DNA from: Flammula alnicola
Lineage: Eukaryota > Basidiomycota > Agaricomycetes > Agaricales > Strophariaceae
Assembly (NCBI GenBank): GCA_015499995.1
Contig: JADNRV010000553.1
Span: forward strand, 1-25,093
Direction: 5' to 3'
Length of the DNA stretch: 25,093 nucleotides
Below the pieces are notes generated by a model, which was given only the letters and a program-made list of their open reading frames with translations, was not told the origin of the DNA and searched no databases. Both the position numbers and the translations under genes were made by a program. How positions within the stretch are numbered: position 1 is the first letter of the stretch; every line of letters begins with the position of its first letter. This document shows positions 9,005 through 20,028 of the stretch, in pieces.

Positions 9005-10313
9005 ATGGCCACTGTGGTCAACGGCACCGTCCAACTTTCCGTCAACGACATCCCGACGCCTCTTATTTTCTTTTCTCCTCGCCTTGCATATCAGATTAGT
9101 GTAGCAACATACATTCATACCGGATCGACCGCTGTGAGTTTCACTGCTCGTTTGTTTCTCGGGTCAAGAAATATTAATTGTGGGTCCATAGGTGTTAATA
9201 TGGGATATAATCGATAACCTGGGAAACGACTTCAAACTCTTGTACTCTTATAAAATAAGACTGCCTACTGTGTTATACTTCACGACTAGGTGAGTGAGAG
9301 GGTTGCTTTTCCGAAGTAGCTTTAACTCAATGCCGTTTGCCTGCAGAATTTCTTTGCTGGTGTGCTGCCTCGGCAAGGCGGTGCTTCTCAGTTCGTTTCC
9401 GCTATTTATTAGCCAAGGTGTCGTAATTTTGACCTATTCTCTGAACTAGCTATACCTGTCGATGACTGCTCCAAACTAGAGAACACGCTCAACGCATTTC
9501 TAATTATCTATGCGATCACCACAACGGCGCTCTTCTATCTTCGCATGTGCGCAGTGTATGCCATGAACAAGTACATCGTCACTTTCTTCGGCGCCGCGTG
9601 GCTCGCCACTGCCGGGATGATCTCGACCTTCGCCAAGACGTTCTCTGCCGCACACGTCGGGCCAACGCGGTTCTGCGGCGAGAGTGTTAAAGGTAATCTA
9701 CTTGGGCCGACTTCACTCGTGCTCGTCGCGAATGACGGGCTCGTTTACTTTGCTATCGCCTACCGAATCATCCAAATGTTCCCCAGCGGGTCAGACACCT
9801 TGCAGGCCAGATTTAATTTACTGGCCTTTGGGAGGTCGTTACCGCTTTTATCGAAGGCTCTGATAAAGGGACAGTCAGCTGTACTTTCTGTGAGTCACCA
9901 TTCTTGGTAAGTGCATCCGCTTGGATGAGCTGATAGAGACTTTCTGCAACAGGGCCGTCTTGGCCACAAAAACGTTGTTAGGCATTTGTGCCTTTGCCTT
10001 CGACGAACCAATAAACGCGATGTTCATAATCGCTCATCTCGTATTGGTCAACATCCTGTCTTGTCGGGTATTCCGGAATATCAAGATGGGCGTGGGGATG
10101 GGCGATGGGGTCAGCAACGCCATGAGCGGGTTGGTTTTTGCCCGCACGGAAAGGACAATGAATACACATACAGATGCGCCTTCGCTTCAAGTTGTACGAT
10201 CGGCCTCCAGAAGTGAGGCGGTCTTTGACCTACATTTGGTCCTCCCTTCTCCGAGCACTTCTAGTTCTGATCAGGAGAAGGGAGAAGCTGGTGGTATTTC
10301 TCAAAATACATAG
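9005..10313 (+). CDS. DUF6533-like multi-helix membrane protein, paralogue 1
   Basis: Five exons: 9005-9133, 9192-9289, 9347-9390, 9450-9906 and 9953-10313, giving 362 residues. The N-terminal part resembles the DUF6533 region of agaricomycete seven-helix proteins: ATYIHTG, then VLIWDIIDNLGNDFKLLYSYK, then YFTTR. A conserved extracellular-type Cys loop (DDCSKLENTLN), FYLRMCAVYAMNKYIVTFFG and further hydrophobic segments follow. The hydrophilic tail is rich in Ser, Thr and charged residues. Exons 2 and 3 (98 and 44 bp) have the same lengths as in the paralogue at 15322-16613, which supports the model. The last donor is uncertain: GTAAGT at 9907 keeps the frame, while the GTGAGT at 9892, aligned with the paralogue's donor, would break it. 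Substrate or ligand is unknown. A mobile element ends 96 bp upstream. Confidence 0.8.
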
Positions 10314-11038
10314 AAGGACCCATACTACTGTCACTGCCATATGGTAGTAGTAGTCTGCATAGTGTAGAATAGAACACAAGACTATAATAATGATAATATA
10401 TGCCCCATAGTGTCATAACTATCGGTCGGATATGGCCGCGTCAGCTGATGGTACAAAGGCGACAACGGGCCATAATTTTAATAAATCGTGCTATGTAGCA
10501 GGAGTGGCCGATGAGCAGAGGTCACAGTTGTGGTTAGGGCAAGAGTAATACTATAGTAATAGGTTTCTACAGATTTGTATTAGTAACTGATAAGATAATA
10601 GTAACTGATAAGATAAGATTACTATCAATTTCAAGTCCGATGGACCGATACGAGCCGATATGTCCAGCAGGACTATATGTCGCATTCGAAACCGTTATCC
10701 CTGAATATTCCTGAATCCTCAGTAACGAACTCTATGGTATCCCCCCTCTTCCATGTTTTCTGGTGGATTCTTTACAAGGGAATATGAACGCCCTTTGAAG
10801 CTTTCCAACTGCCAACCAGTCTACGGAGCAAGATCTAAACACATGGTTGAACTTGGAAGCAACATCGCCTAAAGAGCCCATGCCGGATGGGTCTATCGGT
10901 CTTTGGTCTTGCCCCAACTTCCGGCCAAACTGAACGACTCTCTCTCAGGTGCCGGCAGTCCATATCTTGCGCCATTTGTACGGCAATGCTTTAAGACTCG
11001 CCTGAGCTCACACTTCCTTCCCGAAAACCACAACTACC
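10314..11038. other. Intergenic region between the DUF6533-like and PPOX-like genes
   Basis: No gene is supported. The first half is AT-rich with short direct and inverted repeats, for example ACTACTG against GTAGTAGT around 10325-10352 and the 18-bp duplication listed separately. It probably contains the 3' end of the upstream gene and the promoter of the PPOX-like gene. Confidence 0.35.
10581..10616. repeat. Perfect 18-bp tandem duplication
   Basis: TAGTAACTGATAAGATAA occurs twice head to tail. It is followed by GATTACTATC, which is partly complementary to the unit start. It could be a footprint or a small expanding repeat; no function can be read from it. Confidence 0.75.
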
Positions 11039-12097
11039 ATGGGCAAATTCTACACGGAGATCCCTTCGTTCCTCTTTCCATGGATCCAGCAGCAAAAGAT
11101 GTTCTGGGTTGCGACAGCGCCGCTGAGCTCGGACGGGCACGTCAATGTGTCGCCCAAGGGGTTCGAAGGTACATTTAACATCGTGAATGAGAAGAAGGTT
11201 TGGTATGAAGATATGAGTGGAAGTGGTGCGTTCCATGAGTTGTCGTATGCCACTTATACTTCTGACACATCCCCCCGATCTACTTAGGAGTGGAAACAAT
11301 CTCACATGTGCGAGAGAACGGGAGGATGACAATCATGTTCTGTGCGTTCGAGGGTCCGCCACGGATTGTGAGGCTCTTCGGCACTGGTGCGTTTAATATT
11401 GGTTTCTCGCATGTTTTTGCTAAGGAGCGGTCATGTGTAGGCACAGTTCATGAATTCGACACCCCGGAATATAATGCTCTCATTCCGTTGGAAAAGCGGC
11501 AGCCGGGATCGCGCTCCATCATCATGTTGGACATTCACAAAGTCGGCTCAGTAAGGCTACATGACTATATCGTATTGATCATTATTGATGGACATATTTG
11601 CGCGCCAGTCGTGCGGTTACTCCATCCCTTTCTACACCTTCAAAGCCCACCGTATGAAGCTCCACAATATGGCGGCAAACAAAGAAAGAGAGGATATCAA
11701 GGCAGAGACGTGTTCTCCCAGCAACGTCTCTTCTACCGACACAGATACGAGCGCTACTTCCAGCGCTGGCGGTCCAGCGAACGCTCTCACAGAGCCTCCG
11801 CTTCCAGAGAAGGGCCTGAAGCACTACTGGAAAGCCAATAACGTCAAGAGCATCGACGGGCTACCTGGGCTTCAGAGCGCGTTTACTTCGACCAAGACGT
11901 TTGATGAGAACGTTGCGCGCAGAGATTGGGGCAAGGATGATGAGCGGTTTGCTACGGACGTCAAGCAGCGACGGGTGCCCGGAATTGCGAGGTGGGTGGA
12001 CATGAAGCTTCTTGTTGGGTTTGTATTGGGTATGTTAGTTTCGGGTCTGTGGGTCAATTTGGTCGGCAGTATGGGGCTTAAAGTGAGAGCTTGGTGA
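11039..12097 (+). CDS. Pyridoxamine-phosphate-oxidase-like flavin-binding protein with C-terminal membrane anchor
   Basis: Four exons: 11039-11225, 11288-11386, 11441-11550 and 11609-12097, giving 294 residues. The first ~150 residues match the split-barrel PPOX/FMN-binding family: FYTEIPSFLFPWIQQQKMFWVATAPL, DGHVNVSPKGFEGTF, VWYEDMSGSGVETISHVRENGR, MFCAFEGPPRIVRLFGTG and KVGSSCGYSIPFYTFKAHR. Residues about 165-200 are a Ser/Thr/Pro-rich linker. A conserved soluble part, GLKHYWKANNVKSIDGLPGL, follows. Residues about 266-289 form one hydrophobic helix, LLVGFVLGMLVSGLWVNLVG, close to the C-terminus, so the protein is probably tail-anchored with the barrel in the cytosol. Family members bind FMN or F420-type cofactors. 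The reaction here is unknown and true PNPO activity should not be assumed. The S10 peptidase gene follows in the same direction 637 bp downstream. Confidence 0.87.
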
Positions 12098-12734
12098 GAA
12101 AGGTATATATACGGAGAGGAGGGTTCTCGAGGTGCGTATATACCGCGAAGTTCTTGTCCGTCCGTCTTTCCGGCTCTTACGTTCACCCTCTTCTAGCATT
12201 GTACTTCTTGGTTATCGTTCGCTTTATTCCCAACGTGATCATTTCTCAAATCCGTCCCGGTGCGATGAGCAAAATACCGTGTTGCACATGCTTGATCTTT
12301 TTCCTCTTCCCTCCTCACCACTCCACCCCGTTGCTTCTAATATTAACCAAAGCTCAGCACATATTTTTTTTCCTTTTGCGTCGTTATTCCTGACATGCTG
12401 ATTCAACTTCCGATAAGCGGTCTGAGCAATCATCGCCCATCTATTCCCATGACTTGGATGCACATCGAAAAATAAACAAAAATAGCGCGAAATAGCGGGA
12501 AGAGCGTAAAAATAATCCCCCTTTACGAGTCGGAACCCTTCGCTCTTATCGCTGCCATATGGCCTTTTTTCTCTCTTCTTGCGTGCCATTCGGTAGGCTG
12601 TTTTTTAATTTGTCTCGTGCGCTATATATGCCGGGCGAGGCAGAGGGACGTCCTGCATTCCTTTGACTCGTTGCTTCGGAGCTAAGGGACAAGGAGGGAG
12701 ACGGTACTGAACTCTCTCTCTCTGAAAACTCGAC
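12098..12734. promoter_or_regulatory. Intergenic promoter region of the carboxypeptidase gene
   Basis: A stretch of 637 bp without a gene. TATATA lies at 12623-12628, about 107-112 bp before the start codon. A CT-rich run (CTCTCTCTCT) immediately precedes the ATG at 12735, as is common in fungal core promoters. The left part contains the 3' end of the PPOX-like gene. No transcription-factor site was identified. Confidence 0.4.
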
Positions 12735-14955
12735 ATGGGACGCATCATGCAAGTGTTGGCATCGCTTTTGGCTGTTACGTGCTACTCCTACTCTCTTTTG
12801 CCACTCGTGCATGCGACACCACTTGTAGACGTGGCTGGAGCGGCATCCCCGCCTGTCCTGAACCGCTTCACATCGACGGCCAACCCAGGTGTGTCTTTGC
12901 GGTTCGTGACGGATTCGGGCATATGTGAGACGACGCCGGGGGTCCACCAGATCTCGGGGTATATCGATGTCGGAATGAATATGTCGATGGTATGGTTATG
13001 ATATCGATTCTTTGCGTTCCTTGATGTTTAGATAACTTTTTATTTTTTTATTTATCTTACAGTGGTTTTGGTTCTTCGAATCGCGGACGTCTCCTGAGAC
13101 GGCGCCGTTTACCCTTTGGTACGTATGCTCTTCTACCGACCGTCTCCTGCTGGTGGGGATGCTGATACAAGTGACACTACACGATCAGGTTAAATGGAGG
13201 CCCTGGCTGTTCTTCTATGATTGGGTTGTTCCAAGAAAATGGACCTTGTCATGTCAACCCTGACGGTGCTACGACTGTTCTCAATCCATTCAGGTATCGA
13301 ACCATAATTTTGATTATCCTCATTTGTTAACGACATCAACAGCTGGAATAACATCAGTAATGGTGAGTAAAGTCCATGGTGCACTTGTATCCTCTCAAGT
13401 AATAACGTCATTACAGTGATATATATCGATCAGCCCATTGGCACAGGGTTCTCTTTCGGCAATGATACCGTCAACAGCACCGAGTCAGCCTCTCCGTTCG
13501 TGTGGCAAGCGTTCCAAGTTCTCTTTGAGAGCCAACAATTCGCGAAATTCCAGAGCAGAGAGTTTATATTTGCGACTGAAAGCTATGGGGGCCATTATGG
13601 GCCTGCATTCGTTACTTTCTTCGATCAGCAAAACGCCCTCATCGATAAAGGTGAAATCAAGGGGGAGAAAATAACAGTTAGTGCTCTCATGATCAACAAG
13701 TATGTTTGTGTCTCTTTATGGTACATATATCTGTTAGGTGAATTGACACGCCTTTCGCAGCGGCTGGTACGATCCGCTTATCCAGAACCAGGCATACGTC
13801 GACTTCGCAACCAACGCTCCGGGATATGGCCAGCTCCAACCTGACGACGTCCTCCAGCAGCTGAACGCGTCGTTCTTTGGTCCAGGAGGGTGCAAAGACC
13901 AAGAGGAGGCGTGCTTCGCTGCTGGAACCGGCCCTGAGTCTGATAAGATATGTGGGACGGCAGACAATTTCTGTGTAAGTCCTGCTTGCTTTTATCCTGA
14001 ATATCAATAAATGAACTCTGCATGTGGACAGATCGACAACGTATTCGTGCCGGCGGTAGGCGACCGCGACTCGGATGACCTGCGCCAGAACTCTTCGGCG
14101 CTCTTCCCTCCGGAGTTTTATCTCGACTTCTTGCGTCTGGCGTCGATAAAGACCCAGATCGGCGCCGAGTCGACCTATCGTGAATGCGCCAACGCGCCCT
14201 TCAATCTTTTCACGAAGACGGGTGATGTGCGTGGTTTAGTTTCTCTCTCCCCCTTGTGTTTGAATAGAAGAGGTTATGTGACTTGGCGTGTATAGGATGC
14301 AAGGACCCTGCTTCCTCAGCTTGCAGCGTTAGCGAATTCTGGTCTTAAGATGCTAATCTGGGTGCGTGCATCTTATTTATCGCAGTTATCGTTTGCGATC
14401 TAAATAATTTTACAGGCAGGAGATGCAGATATCAAGTTAGTTCCTTCTGTCTCTCTCTGCTCATTGCACTTTTCTTGACTAACATAAAACTTTGTCTTGC
14501 AGTTGTAACTGGCTCGGCGGACATGCCTCTGTATTGGCCATGGACTGGTTTGGAAAAGAGCGCCTGGCAAAGACACCTTTCACCAACATGACGATTGATG
14601 GAGAAGCCGTTGCGGCGATACAGAATGTGGACAATTTCTCCTTTGCGTGAGTATTGTCATTTCTTCCGAGCTTCAGGCTATGTATTCTTCAGTGTGGTGT
14701 TATCATTCCTCCGCTATAAACTCATGTGTGCAGCGACTGACATCGTCAAAATTTGCTCTTATTACAGACGGGTATATCAATCCGGACACGAAGTGGTGCG
14801 TTTCGTTTCATATGTTTTCTGCCGTTTCGTTGCACTCACACAAGCGAACGCCTATTTTGATATGATAGCCTGCTTTCCAACCACAAGCTGCGTTCGAGAT
14901 ATTCAAGCAGATCGTCAATATGGAACAGCTGCATTCAGTCAGGGTGCGGGGATGA
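12735..14955 (+). CDS. Secreted serine carboxypeptidase, peptidase family S10
   Basis: Twelve exons close in frame to 490 residues: 12735-12989, 13063-13118, 13189-13293, 13343-13362, 13417-13699, 13761-13974, 14032-14226, 14296-14361, 14416-14435, 14503-14646, 14768-14795 and 14869-14955. Residues 1 to about 29 are a signal peptide ending LVHA. S10 hallmarks appear in order: [11 protein letters not shown] (104-114), [10 protein letters not shown] (149-158), [11 protein letters not shown] with nucleophile Ser201, INNGWYDP, LIWAGDADINCNW holding the catalytic Asp, and [13 protein letters not shown] with His460. It would remove C-terminal residues from peptides in an acidic vacuole or outside the cell. 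There is no C-terminal membrane helix, so it is not of Golgi Kex1 form. Length fits the family. The two 20-bp exons were placed by phase and homology. The gene is convergent with the next gene on the minus strand. Confidence 0.93.
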
Positions 14956-15321
14956 AGTTAATTTAATCGGTAAACGCGAAACTCAAGCTTAGTTATCGAT
15001 TACGATGTCTTCGAGCTCTCAAAGCTGTCCACATCCGGATGTTGTATCCTATTCAATATTACTCAAAGTTCAGCACTTATATCTTGTGGACCTTGACGTG
15101 CTGGCTCGATTTCCGATAATGCAGAATTAAGCTTGACACTAATGACCATGGAGAATGTCGTTACAGACCGTCAGATACATACACACAATTGTTAGTTTTG
15201 ATATTCAGCTTCTGCGTTTCAAAGTCCTCCCACTGTCTCGGATTCGATATAGTTGCCGCCGAGAGTCACTCAAAGCTGTCTGTTTATACGTTTATACACA
15301 ACGTACAAGATCTACATAGCC
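14956..15321. other. Intergenic region between convergent genes
   Basis: 366 bp between the stop codon of the carboxypeptidase gene and that of the minus-strand DUF6533-like gene. It must carry both 3' ends. No further feature was recognised. Confidence 0.4.
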
Positions 15322-16613
15322 CTATGACTTTGGGTCTCTCGGGGATGACCGTTTCTCGTTACGAGCAGCAGGGAGCCTCTCGCGCGTGGAAGAGTGTGTA
15401 GAGAGGTTTGCATTACCGTATTGAAGAGGATCGAGGTCTGGAATGGAGGTTCTTTCGCCAGTGCTCCTCGCGAAAGATGGGTGGGCTCCATTCCTCCTAA
15501 CTGAGAGCTCGAATTCCACTTGCGTAATAGTTGGGAAGTCAGATGACCCAATTCCTTTAATGTCGCGGTATATGCGACCAGACAATACGTTCGTTAATAC
15601 CAGGTGGAAGATGATGGGCGCAGTGCTGGTGGGTGGATCAAAAGCCGAAATTGTGAAGACGAGTACGGCGTTGGTGAGCACGATGATCCTGGGATACATG
15701 AGTGAGAAGAAAGCAGGTCATCAAGAGAAGTTCTCACAAGCAATACAATTGCGTATCCAACAGAACAACTTTCGACAAAACCGGTAATGAGATCCCGAGA
15801 AAGAGTGGCGTCGTTTTAACCTTGACAGAGGAATTCGTGCCGATGAACGTGCAGTAGGACTTGTAAGTGATGGCGAGGTAGACAAGAACAGCATTAACCA
15901 GGAGCACATTGGCCGTTGGTCCAAGAAGGTTCCCGTGAACCTTCTCGATGCAATACTGCGTCGAGCCAATATGCTCGGCCGCGAAGGTCCTGGAAAACGT
16001 TGCGGACATTGCGACGGTAGACAGCCACAGCATTCCAAAGAATGCGACGATGTACTTGTTCATAGCGTAAAGAGTGCAGATACGGATGTAAAAAAAACAC
16101 GTCGTGGAGGCCATAAAGACGGCTAGAAGGGAGTTGAGCGCATTTTCGAATTTGGTGCAATTCTCGACTGGTGCGGCTAGCAAAGAGATTCAGTATGCCC
16201 TCCGCAAGATGAAGATGACAGAACGCACTCAAGAGTACAGTACGACCGAGACCGTAAGCCAACAACGATATCCTGCAACATGCTATCTCAATTCTCCGAG
16301 GCGATACCAGCCCTTTAATTGAGGATCGCTCACCTGGTAGTGATATAGATACAAGTGGGTATTCCGAGCCGGAACGAAGATAGGAGATGGAAGTCGTTCC
16401 TAAGGTTGTTGATAATATCCCAAACGAGTACCTATGATTCGTTTTGCACAGTCAATATTAATCGGATGCAAAATCCCTAAACCAGCTCACCGATATCGTT
16501 CCAAGGTGAATGTAAGTCGCTACAAGGACCTCATGTACAAGGTGAGGCGGCAAAAATATGAGCGGTGTTGGCACATCAGTGGGTGGGATGGTGGTGTTGG
16601 AGACAGTGGCCAT
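15322..16613 (-). CDS. DUF6533-like multi-helix membrane protein, paralogue 2
   Basis: Five exons on the minus strand: 16613-16491, 16431-16334, 16272-16229, 16176-15738 and 15688-15322, giving 356 residues. It parallels the gene at 9005-10313 throughout. Matching pieces are the start (MATVSNTTIPPTDVPTPLIF), ATYIHLG, VLVWDIINNLRNDFHLL, RISLLAYGLGRTVLLT, ENCTKFENALNS, FYIRICTLYAMNKYIVAFFG, AEHIGSTQYCIEKVHGNLLGP and IFHLVLTNVLSGRIYRDIKG. Exons 2 and 3 are again 98 and 44 bp. About seven hydrophobic segments precede a polar tail with many Ser, Arg and Pro. Family function is unknown; these proteins are expanded in agaricomycetes and look receptor-like, but no ligand is established. The two copies are in opposite orientation around the PPOX-like and S10 genes. 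Confidence 0.83.
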
Positions 16614-17945
16614 GGCCGACCCTGACAAGAGAGATGCCCCAAAAATTATGCCTTACATTTGCCTTCAGTTAAATGTCACTGAAGACCAAAAAAAGAACAT
16701 GATTGGGGCAGGATTTGGCCATCTGTTCCCATGAAGATCTACAACTACCTCCTTGTGGATTTCTGTGTCGATGCTTGACCTAGATTCCATCATCTTCATC
16801 GTAGTTTTCCTCTGGAAGGTCCATTTTGCACTCGGAGAGCCGTGCACTTGCTGTGCACAATACAGTACAACTTGGACCGAGTCGGATAAGAGTCCATTAA
16901 TTCAAGTTCGTAGATTTATGGACCGCATTCTTGCCGGCGAAGGGTTGAAGCTGACCAACTTGTCTCAATTCGGTGGACTGATAGACTGACAGAGATTGTG
17001 AGAGCACACTACCCTAGGTAGGGTATGTAACTGAGAAATGGGAAATGATGCAGCATAAGCAGAGGAGTCTTCTTCCGATGAATGCTAAGCTAAGTGCTTA
17101 CACAATTAAAGGCTCACGTTGAAAAAACTGCCGGAGAGTTCCGAATCCTTGACCCCGACGAAAGTCCAAGAGAGTCCACGCTTGCAATGCTACCACCGTA
17201 ATACCATGATCCCAATGCAACTCCTGACTCGTTCGGAGTCGAAGACAGGCCTCATGTAACACGTCATATACCTGCATCTCGAAGCCATCGACCCAATCCT
17301 TGTTGGTAGTGCGCATGCGCCATTGTTTAGCACCGTGGTGACCGCGCAGTGGCCTCGCGCCTGACGTGCACCTTCTCTCCTTATTCTTTCGTTTTTAGAC
17401 CTATCTTGCTTCTTCTGGCCACCCTCGTCGCATGCTCAAGCGCTCAAGTATCGTGCAAATTTGGAATACTTAGCTGGAAGGCTTCCAATCACGTATGTTC
17501 GTTGATTTGTTCTCCCTCTGAACGTCTTGATCGATTAGATAGTTCCATGATCTCAACAATTCCCTCCCTGAGCTGCAATATAACTTCAGACACTCTGTAG
17601 ATGCGATATCAAGTTCTTGGTTGCATAGTACGGTGTGTGTATTCTTAGATTTTTCGCAGAGTTTGTGTCTCTATGCAAACCCTAGGCGACCAGACGTTCA
17701 TAGGATATTGATGGCTGTTGCTGGATTATTTTTGATTTGGCTTTCGGTCGTCTACCAGCAGAGTCCATCGATAAGATCATCATAATGAAGTCGGACTGAG
17801 CGGTCTCATCCCCCTCAGGCTGTTCGAACAGTGTTCGATTGTTGCTACTCACAGATTTATCTGCTTCTTGGTTTCTGAAACGGAACACTGATAGCTTATC
17901 CAATTGTATAGGACTTTATTCCCTCCATTGGCTTATCTTTGGCGT
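16614..17945. other. Stretch without a supported gene
   Basis: About 1.3 kb. The plus frame near 17395-17460 contains a signal-peptide-like run (PILLLLATLVACSSAQ) after a pyrimidine-rich AG, but no ATG exon could be joined to it. Minus frames at 17098-17316 and 17682-17903 are open and polar but match no family, and the second lacks an ATG. They may be exons of unrecognised small genes or chance frames. Confidence 0.3.
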
Positions 17946-17993
17946 CCAATGGAATGGAATAATTTGTACGGAGAATTTTCCATACGTATAAAG
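17946..17993 (+). promoter_or_regulatory. CCAAT and TATA-like motifs before the first tandem seven-helix gene
   Basis: CCAAT lies at 17946-17950 and TATAAAG at 17987-17993, about 65-70 bp upstream of the ATG at 18058. Their spacing and order are those of a fungal core promoter. This is by motif only. Confidence 0.45.
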
Positions 17994-18057
17994 CTGCTCT
18001 CGGCTGCTTTCACATTTCATTGCTTCCCGCTCAAACTTACTGCTACCTACTGCGCCA

Positions 18058-19227
18058 ATGGCAGTTAACAGTTCGGTCATCATGAAGAATACCTTCGACA
18101 CCTTTAACTCCCTGGAATTACAACTGATCGCGACCTCGCTCTCAGCGGTTGCATATGGTATTGTCGCCATGCTATTCGTCGCTTGCTCCCAACTTCTTTG
18201 GAAGAGAAAACACTCTCTTTACTCGAAACGCGTGCAGATATGTCTACTTCTCTACGGCGCCGTCATGTTCGCATTGAGCACTGTGGCCTTTATTCAAGAA
18301 CTATCATTCACTCGTTCGATCGTCTTTCATACGTTTCAAGATATTATCGAGGAATCGATTCTTCCAACCTCCGACCCGGCGTCGTTTATTTGGACCTTAG
18401 GAGGTCCCGCGTCTCTTCCATTTGCGATATGGGGTGCCCAAGCATTTCTGGCGAGTTATTTGGTTTTCATTTTGCAAAGTGGTTAAAGGCTAATATTCGA
18501 GATTTAGGTTTGGCATTGCGCGGCCTTGTATCAGGGCTCATCGCGGATATCGCGTACAGGAATAATCTTCATACTTGCTTTGGTCTCAGTGGAATCATTA
18601 GGTAAGGCCACCATCCTTCCCTCGAAAGCTACAATTACACGATTACGACCGTGACCTATGTATTTAGTTTCTGGGATATTGTTTTTTATGCCACGACTGC
18701 TGTCTAGCTTCTCCTTGGAGAGCTCGACGGTCGTTATAGCTGTCGCCACCCACGTCAATATCAGTCTGGCTCTGCTTATTATTCTTCGACTTCTCTATCA
18801 GCAGAAAGATGACTATGCAAATGCGGAAGGTGGACCTGTGTTTCCGTACACGAGGATCGTGTTCCTTAGCATCGAGTCCTTCCCCGAGATCATCATGGTG
18901 GCTATATTGTATCTTGCCCTGTTTTTCGGTGGAGGCAGTGAGGGATACTTGATACCTCTGTCTCTTCTCCCCCATATCTGCGTAAGCGTTCACATACAAT
19001 CTCTCGAATGACTTAGTTGACGTTGTACAATCTATAATTAGGCATTCTCTCCCCTCATCAATGTGTACATTGGATCCAAAGTAACAGCTGATGGCACCTT
19101 CAATCCTTTGGAGGTCCATCAGGAAAAGACGCAGAGAAGGGTAAACATTGGTCGTCCGCTCCCCTTGTGGCCCGACAAAGAGCCATCTTCATCTGTAAAT
19201 TTATTGCAAGGGCGATCTAGTACTTGA
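18058..19227 (+). CDS. Fungal seven-helix membrane protein, tandem copy 1
   Basis: Four exons: 18058-18450, 18508-18601, 18668-18981 and 19042-19227, giving 328 residues. Hydrophobic segments follow in order: LIATSLSAVAYGIVAMLFVA, VQICLLLYGAVMFALSTVAF, the LPFAIWGAQAFL-VWHCAALYQG region, GIIFILALVSVESLG, TVVIAVATHVNISLALLIIL, EIIMVAILYLALFFG, and YLIPLSLLPHICAFSPLINV. A polar tail follows. This suits the seven-helix membrane proteins abundant in agaricomycetes, whose role is unknown. The first intron begins GC, not GT (CTG|GCGAGT), and ends TTTAG. Only this splice restores the VWHCAALY motif that lines up with IWRTASLY in the copy at 20029, where the same donor reads GTGAGA. The tandem arrangement implies local duplication. 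Confidence 0.85.
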
Positions 19228-20028
19228 TATTCAAATCGATATTGAGAGGAGCTGGCGTTCCTTCGAGAACGTTGAAAAAGTCAGAGAAGATGCCCGAAGT
19301 CCCCATGTTAATGGTTCTTCACGTCTCGTGGATACTGTTTCAGGAACATAGAAATATCTAGACTGTATTGCCAAGTCTCTCACAGCTATTTACGAAGATC
19401 CATCCCCAATTTTCCAAAAAATCTGTGAGTGTGATCTCTGACGCTAACTGAGGTTGAAAATCATCTGTGGAAAATAACCATGTCGGGGTTGGCATGGTCC
19501 ATGCTAAATTCGCCCATCTTATGACTATAAATATAAAATACCCAGTACCCCCGTCTCTCTTCTGACTTGTTCGACCATCTCACATCATAGCAACTCTCCT
19601 TGACAAAGAGAAGAGAAGAAGAGATGCGCCACTGAATGGAGAGCTTTGACACAGTGAGAGTATTCTGAGTCCATCAACGATCTTATCTGCCAGTGAGTGA
19701 CTTTCTCGCCCTGTAATGGCGTCCAACAGATGAATTCGCCATCAATGGACTATCCATCCTTGTAAATATAATAAAACGAAAGACTTTGATGTTATCGTTA
19801 GGGCGTCACTGCAATCTTTGGTTGCTGATTTGGGGTCCGCCTTCCTGAATGACTTGTATGATTGGATACCACCCCGCCTTATCGGTCAGCCTGAGAGGGG
19901 ACACATTAACAGTATCAGGACCTATTGGTCATGACAACTCGAAGTAAATCTATACATGTATTTATGAAGTCCAATACTCTGTGGCTCAATTTCAACTTCT
20001 TCCTCGTCCTTAGCCCCACGCATTTTCA
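19228..20028. other. Intergenic region between the tandem seven-helix genes
   Basis: 800 bp with no gene. It is AT-rich, with an ATAAATATAAAATA run near 19526-19540. No duplicated coding debris of the neighbouring family was recognised. It holds the 3' end of copy 1 and the promoter of copy 2. Confidence 0.35.

Noticed and set aside
9418..9449. Alternative third intron of the first DUF6533-like gene starting at GTGTCG
   Set aside because: It would be only 32 bp long and would disrupt alignment with the paralogue. The donor GTTCGT at 9391 gives a 59-bp intron and a 44-bp exon equal to the paralogue's.
17349..17600. Possible small secreted protein with PILLLLATLVACSSAQ
   Set aside because: The frame begins at GTG and no ATG exon upstream can be spliced to it. 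The downstream part has no cysteine pattern or known motif.
17682..17903. Minus-strand polar frame of 73 codons
   Set aside because: No ATG start, no domain and no neighbouring exon that fits.
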